Shown here one piece after another: positions 60,859 through 64,000 of a stretch of DNA of 64,000 bases. This stretch comes from Bradyrhizobium sp. 138 (lineage in GTDB: Bacteria; Pseudomonadota; Alphaproteobacteria; Rhizobiales; Xanthobacteraceae). A program made the position numbers and the translations under genes. The stretch is taken from NCBI RefSeq assembly GCF_023074075.1, contig NZ_JADPKT010000100.1, positions 1-64,000 on the forward strand, written 5' to 3'. The notes beneath the pieces were generated by a model, which saw nothing but the letters and a program-made list of their open reading frames with translations, was not told the origin of the DNA and ran no database searches. Position 1 is the first letter of the stretch. Every line of letters starts with the position of its first letter.

Positions 60859-61707
60859 ATGATCACCGGGCTCGATCACATCGTCGTTCTGGTGAGCGAT
60901 ATCGGTGCGGCCAAGGCGGCCTACCAGACGCTGCTCGGCCGCGCGCCGGCCTGGCAGAATTCCGGCGAGGGCGCCGACAGGGTGCTGTTCACCCTCGACA
61001 ACATGACGATCGAGCTGATGGCGCCGAGCGGCTTCAGCGTGACGGCCGACCGCATGCGGACACTGCTCGGCGACCAGGAAGGTGTGCTCGCCAGCCTGTG
61101 CTTTCGTGTCGCAGACATCGGCAGGATGCATCGCCGGCTGGAACGGGTGGCCTTGAGCCCGGAGCCGGTCGCCGAGGTCGAAAGCAGCGACGCTGAATCG
61201 GGCAACGTCCTGCACTGGAGGCGAACGCGTGCCGCCACGGAGCTCACGCGCGGCGTGCGCATGTTCTTCCTCGAATTGGCCGACGAGCGTCCCAAGTCGG
61301 TCGCGACCGACGTCGCGCCGATCGACGGCCTCGACCATGTCGTGATCACCACCGAGGATTCCGAACGCGCCGCCGCGCTCTACGGCGCCCGGCTCGGGCT
61401 CGACCTCGCGCTCGACCGCTCGCACCAGGATTGGGGCCAGCTGATGTTCTTCCGCTGCGGCGACCTCATCGTCGAGGTGGTGCGCCGGCCCGTTGCCGGC
61501 GGTGACCTCACGCGTGACCGTCTGTGGGGCTTGAGCTGGCGGGTCGCCGACATCGACGCCACCCGCGTCCGCCTGATCGCGGCCGGTCTCGACGTCAGCG
61601 AAGTGCGCAACGGCCGCAAGCCGGGCACGCGCATCATGACGGTGCGGAGCGGCACCTGCGGGATACAGACGGTGCTCTTGGAACGCTCGCCGAAGCCGGT
61701 GGAGTAG
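60859..61707 (+). CDS. Double-VOC (glyoxalase-fold) protein
   Basis: 282 residues made of two vicinal-oxygen-chelate modules. The first begins I-T-G-L-D-H-I-V-V-L-V at residue 2, the second I-D-G-L-D-H-V-V-I-T near 155. The metal ligands expected for each half (His at the start, Glu at V-E-V-V-R and E-L-M) are partly visible. Function unknown; the group includes glyoxalase-like proteins and dioxygenases. GGTGGAGG precedes the ATG. Confidence 0.75.
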   Translation: MITGLDHIVVLVSDIGAAKAAYQTLLGRAPAWQNSGEGADRVLFTLDNMTIELMAPSGFSVTADRMRTLLGDQEGVLASLCFRVADIGRMHRRLERVALSPEPVAEVESSDAESGNVLHWRRTRAATELTRGVRMFFLELADERPKSVATDVAPIDGLDHVVITTEDSERAAALYGARLGLDLALDRSHQDWGQLMFFRCGDLIVEVVRRPVAGGDLTRDRLWGLSWRVADIDATRVRLIAAGLDVSEVRNGRKPGTRIMTVRSGTCGIQTVLLERSPKPVE

Positions 61708-61730
61708 GGCGCCGCGCCCTCCATTCGAGC

Positions 61731-61830
61731 CCTTCGTAGGGTGGGCAAAGCGTAGCGTGCCCACGTCTTGGCCCAATTGATGCGGAGACGTGGGCACGGC
61801 GCAAGTGCGCCTTTGCCCACCCTACGAAGG
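61731..61830. repeat. Palindromic repeat family B, copy 4
   Basis: Perfect 20-bp arms CCTTCGTAGGGTGGGCAAAG and CTTTGCCCACCCTACGAAGG, with inner CGTGCCCACG/CGTGGGCACG. It directly precedes a family A copy. Confidence 0.9.
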
Positions 61831-61848
61831 TTCCGAAATTCTCTCCAC

Positions 61849-61938
61849 CCGTCATTGCGAGGAGCCTTTTGCGACGAAGCAATCCAGGCTGTCTCCAGGG
61901 TGGCAGTCTGGATTGCTTCGCTGCGCTCGCAATGACGG
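61849..61938. repeat. Palindromic repeat family A, copy 4
   Basis: CCGTCATTGCGAG / CTCGCAATGACGG arms, inner GAAGCAATCCAG/CTGGATTGCTTC (one base variant). Together with the family B copy it fills the 318-base spacer 61708-62025. Confidence 0.9.
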
Positions 61939-62025
61939 TGTTGAAGCAGGTGCCTGCCTCTCTCCTATGCGGCGGGCTGCGCGCATGATACATGCGATAG
62001 ACCACCACCCCAGCGAGCATCCAGT

Positions 62026-62733
62026 TTGGCGAAGGCAAAGCGAACTCTGAAATGGCAGCGCGACCCCGAGGGGATGCGGCTGCGCATTCTCGAAGCCGCC
62101 AAGCAGGAGTTTTCCGCCCATGGCCTTGCCGGCGCGCGGGTCGACCGCATCGCGGCCAAGGCCGGCGCCAACAAGCGCATGCTGTACTATCACGTCGGCA
62201 ACAAGGACGAGCTCTATCTCGCGGTGCTCGAGGGCGCCTATGACAAGATCCGCAGCGAAGAGCGGGGGCTCGATCTCGAACATCTCGATCCGCCCGAGGC
62301 GATCAGGCGCCTGATCGAGTTCACCTGGAATTACTTCCTGCGCAATCCCGAATTCCTGTCGCTGCTGCAGACTGAAAACCTCGCGCGCGCAAAGCACCTG
62401 AAGAAGTCGACCAAGGTCAAGTCGATGCACTCGCCCTTCGTCGAGATGATCCGCACCGTGGTGCGCCGCGGCGTCGACAGCGGCGACTTCCAGGTCGCGG
62501 TCGATCCGGTGCAACTCTACATCTCCATCGCAGGGCTGTGCTTTTTCTATCTCTCGAATTCGGCGACGCTCAGCGTGATCTTCGGCCGCGATCTCCTGGA
62601 TAAAAAGGCCAAGGATGAGCGGTTGGCACACATGGTCGGGTTGGTACTCGCTGCGCTGACGGGACAGTCGGTCGCGCTGTTCGAGATCGCCAAGGCACCG
62701 AAGTCGCGCGCGGCGGTGGCGCAGACAGCCTAG
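62026..62733 (+). CDS. TetR-family regulator (RutR-like)
   Basis: 235 residues. HTH at about residues 18-65 (R-I-L-E-A-A-K-Q-E-F-S-A-H-G; N-K-R-M-L-Y-Y-H-V-G-N-K near 48-59). The long C-terminal domain resembles the RutR-type TetR group. TTG start at 62026. An ABC importer gene pair begins 223 bases downstream in the same direction, so it is a likely target. RutR-type proteins sense pyrimidines, but that is inference here. Confidence 0.8.
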   Translation: MAKAKRTLKWQRDPEGMRLRILEAAKQEFSAHGLAGARVDRIAAKAGANKRMLYYHVGNKDELYLAVLEGAYDKIRSEERGLDLEHLDPPEAIRRLIEFTWNYFLRNPEFLSLLQTENLARAKHLKKSTKVKSMHSPFVEMIRTVVRRGVDSGDFQVAVDPVQLYISIAGLCFFYLSNSATLSVIFGRDLLDKKAKDERLAHMVGLVLAALTGQSVALFEIAKAPKSRAAVAQTA

Positions 62734-62767
62734 CCCAGCTCTCCGCTGTCATTGCCTACAAGGTCCG

Positions 62768-62850
62768 TAGCCCGGATGGAGCGAAGCGCAATCCGGGACC
62801 CCTGTCGCTCCTGGCGCCAACCCGGATTGCGCTTTCGCCCCATCCGGGTA
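62768..62850. repeat. Palindromic repeat family D
   Basis: TAGCCCGGATGGAGCGAAGCG / CGCTTTCGCCCCATCCGGGTA outer arms with inner CAATCCGGG/CCCGGATTG. Single copy in this window; typical of dispersed Bradyrhizobium elements. Confidence 0.7.
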
Positions 62851-62956
62851 CGAAACCGCGGAACCCGCCGCAAAACGTCACAGGGAAAGCTCTGGACAGT
62901 ATTTATCCAACGGGTTAATTTCTTCCGACAACGAAGAAGAATGCCGGGAGTGAAAA

Positions 62957-63766
62957 TTGGCCGAGCTTAAGCAGCAAGGTGCAGTGTCCAAGGTGCTGAA
63001 TGCCGCCTGGGTTCGGCCGTTTTTGTTCCTCGTCTTCATCGTCGTCGCCTGGGATCTTTCGATCCGGCTGTTCAAAATTCCCGCCTATCAGATCCCGTCG
63101 CCGGGCGATGTGATTGCCGTGCTGCGCACGGAATGGCCGGAGCTGCTGCGCCAGTCCTGGCCGACGACCTATGCGACCGTCTGCGGTTTCGCGCTGTCCG
63201 CTCTATTCGGCATCCCCGTCGCGATGCTGATCGCGGGCTCCAAGACGGTGGAGAGCTACGTCTATCCGCTGCTGGTGTTCTCGCAATCCGTGCCGAAGAT
63301 CGCGATCGCGCCGCTGTTTGTAGTCTGGTTCGGCTTCGGCATCATTCCCAAAGTCATTTCGGCGTTCCTGCTCGGCTTTTTCCCCGTAGTGGTCTCCGCC
63401 GTGCAGGGATTCAAGTCGGTTGACCCCGATATGGTCGATCTCGCCCGCGCCATGCAGGGGAGCCGCTTCCAGGTGTTCCGCGCGGTGAACCTGCCGCATG
63501 CGCTGCCGGCGATCTTCTCCGGCCTCAAGGTGTCGGTGACGCTCGCCGTGGTCGGTGCCGTCGTCGGCGAGTTCGTCGGCTCCAATTCCGGCATCGGCTA
63601 CGTCATGCAGCGCTCGATCGGCACGTTCGATCTGCCGACGATGTTCGCGGCCCTTGTCATTCTCGCGCTGCTCGGCGTGGTCCTGTTCTGGGTCGTCGAC
63701 CGGATCGAGAAGCTGGTCATTCCCTGGCATGTCAGCCAGCGTGAGGACGTGATTTTCGCCTCTTAA
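62957..63766 (+). CDS. ABC transporter permease (SsuC/ThiX type)
   Basis: 269 residues, six membrane helices, with an EAA-type loop A-M-Q-G-S-R-F-Q-V-F-R-A-V-N-L-P-H-A near residue 165. TTG start at 62957 with GGGAG upstream. It probably works with the substrate-binding protein that starts 52 bases after its stop. The ATPase gene must lie outside the window. Confidence 0.85.
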   Translation: MAELKQQGAVSKVLNAAWVRPFLFLVFIVVAWDLSIRLFKIPAYQIPSPGDVIAVLRTEWPELLRQSWPTTYATVCGFALSALFGIPVAMLIAGSKTVESYVYPLLVFSQSVPKIAIAPLFVVWFGFGIIPKVISAFLLGFFPVVVSAVQGFKSVDPDMVDLARAMQGSRFQVFRAVNLPHALPAIFSGLKVSVTLAVVGAVVGEFVGSNSGIGYVMQRSIGTFDLPTMFAALVILALLGVVLFWVVDRIEKLVIPWHVSQREDVIFAS

Positions 63767-63818
63767 ACTTAAGCAACGGCCACCAACGGCCGGAATATAA
63801 CGGCAAGGGAGAGTGACG

Positions 63819-64000
63819 ATGAAGCGATGGATTGGGGCTGCATCCGTGGCGCTGATGGCGTTTACAGTTGCGCCGGCGCAGGCGGCCGACAAGGTCGTGC
63901 TGATGCTGAACTGGTACGTCTATGGCGAGCACGCGCCGTTCTATTACGGCAAGGCCAAGGGCATCTACGCCGCCGAAGGCATCGACCTCGAGATCCAGGA
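63819..64000 (+). CDS. ABC transporter substrate-binding protein (NMT1-like), partial
   Basis: The first 60 residues are in the window, the rest is cut off. A Sec signal peptide (M-K-R-W-I-G-A-A-S-V ... A-P-A-Q-A-A) is followed by V-L-M-L-N-W-Y-V-Y-G-E-H-A-P-F near residue 27 and Y-G-K-A-K-G-I-Y-A-A-E-G near 43. This is the opening of NMT1/THI5-like binding proteins for pyrimidine, thiamine-precursor or riboflavin-type ligands. AAGGGAGAG ahead of the ATG. Confidence 0.8.
   Translation, partial: MKRWIGAASVALMAFTVAPAQAADKVVLMLNWYVYGEHAPFYYGKAKGIYAAEGIDLEIQ

Overview
The window is a 64 kb piece of a GC-rich alphaproteobacterial chromosome, most likely Bradyrhizobium or a close relative. Three things point there. 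The window opens with the end of a fixI-fixS (ccoI-ccoS) pair. It holds a nitrate-assimilation block in the order nrtABC-narK-bjgb-flp-nasC known from Bradyrhizobium diazoefficiens. Its intergenic spacers carry palindromic repeats of the kind common in that genus. No rRNA, tRNA, CRISPR array, prophage or insertion sequence was seen. About 60 protein genes are packed on both strands.

Layout. 1-9.8 kb: fixI (partial)/fixS, an MFS exporter, a periplasmic cupin, a peroxiredoxin-like protein, a LysR regulator divergent from 3-hydroxybutyrate dehydrogenase and a patatin-like lipase, an MpaB-family oxygenase and a lone glycogen synthase. 9.9-20.8 kb: CoA-transferase, Zn-alcohol dehydrogenase, tartrate/isopropylmalate-type dehydrogenase, enoyl-CoA hydratase, a LysR-XRE regulator pair, CcdA, an orphan HWE histidine kinase and several small secreted or membrane proteins. 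21-28.3 kb: a complete TRAP transporter, a family VIII-type serine hydrolase, an intradiol dioxygenase and a LysR/NmrA-type divergent pair.

28.3-40.9 kb is the most coherent part. On the minus strand lie a formate/nitrite-type channel and a PP2C-phosphatase/Ser-Thr-kinase fusion. On the plus strand lie nrtABC (nitrate ABC importer), narK (nitrate/nitrite MFS), a single-domain hemoglobin, a flavoprotein reductase and the assimilatory nitrate reductase. The regulatory DNA shows a striking geometry. A double NtrC-type dyad lies exactly 112 bp from the -24 GG of sigma54-type promoters in both directions (channel and nrtA). A second copy lies exactly 112 bp upstream of the narK promoter. This ties the channel and the kinase/phosphatase to the nitrate regulon. 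No nitrite reductase gene and no nasST lie in the window.

41-50.9 kb: an SMP-30 lactonase-type protein, aldo/keto reductase, EamA exporter, a Zn-dehydrogenase, polyphosphate kinase 2, an Lrp regulator divergent from a homodimeric 2-oxoacid dehydrogenase E1, and an aldehyde dehydrogenase. 51-56 kb: a sugar-acid (uronate/aldonate) module of lactonase, uronate-dehydrogenase-like enzyme, GntR regulator and IlvD/Edd dehydratase, with a long inverted operator candidate. 56-64 kb: histidine phosphatase/enoyl-CoA hydratase, a ferredoxin-reductase-like flavoprotein preceded by a coupled 13-codon ORF, two PfkB kinases, a double-VOC protein, a RutR-like TetR regulator and the start of an ABC importer cut by the window edge.
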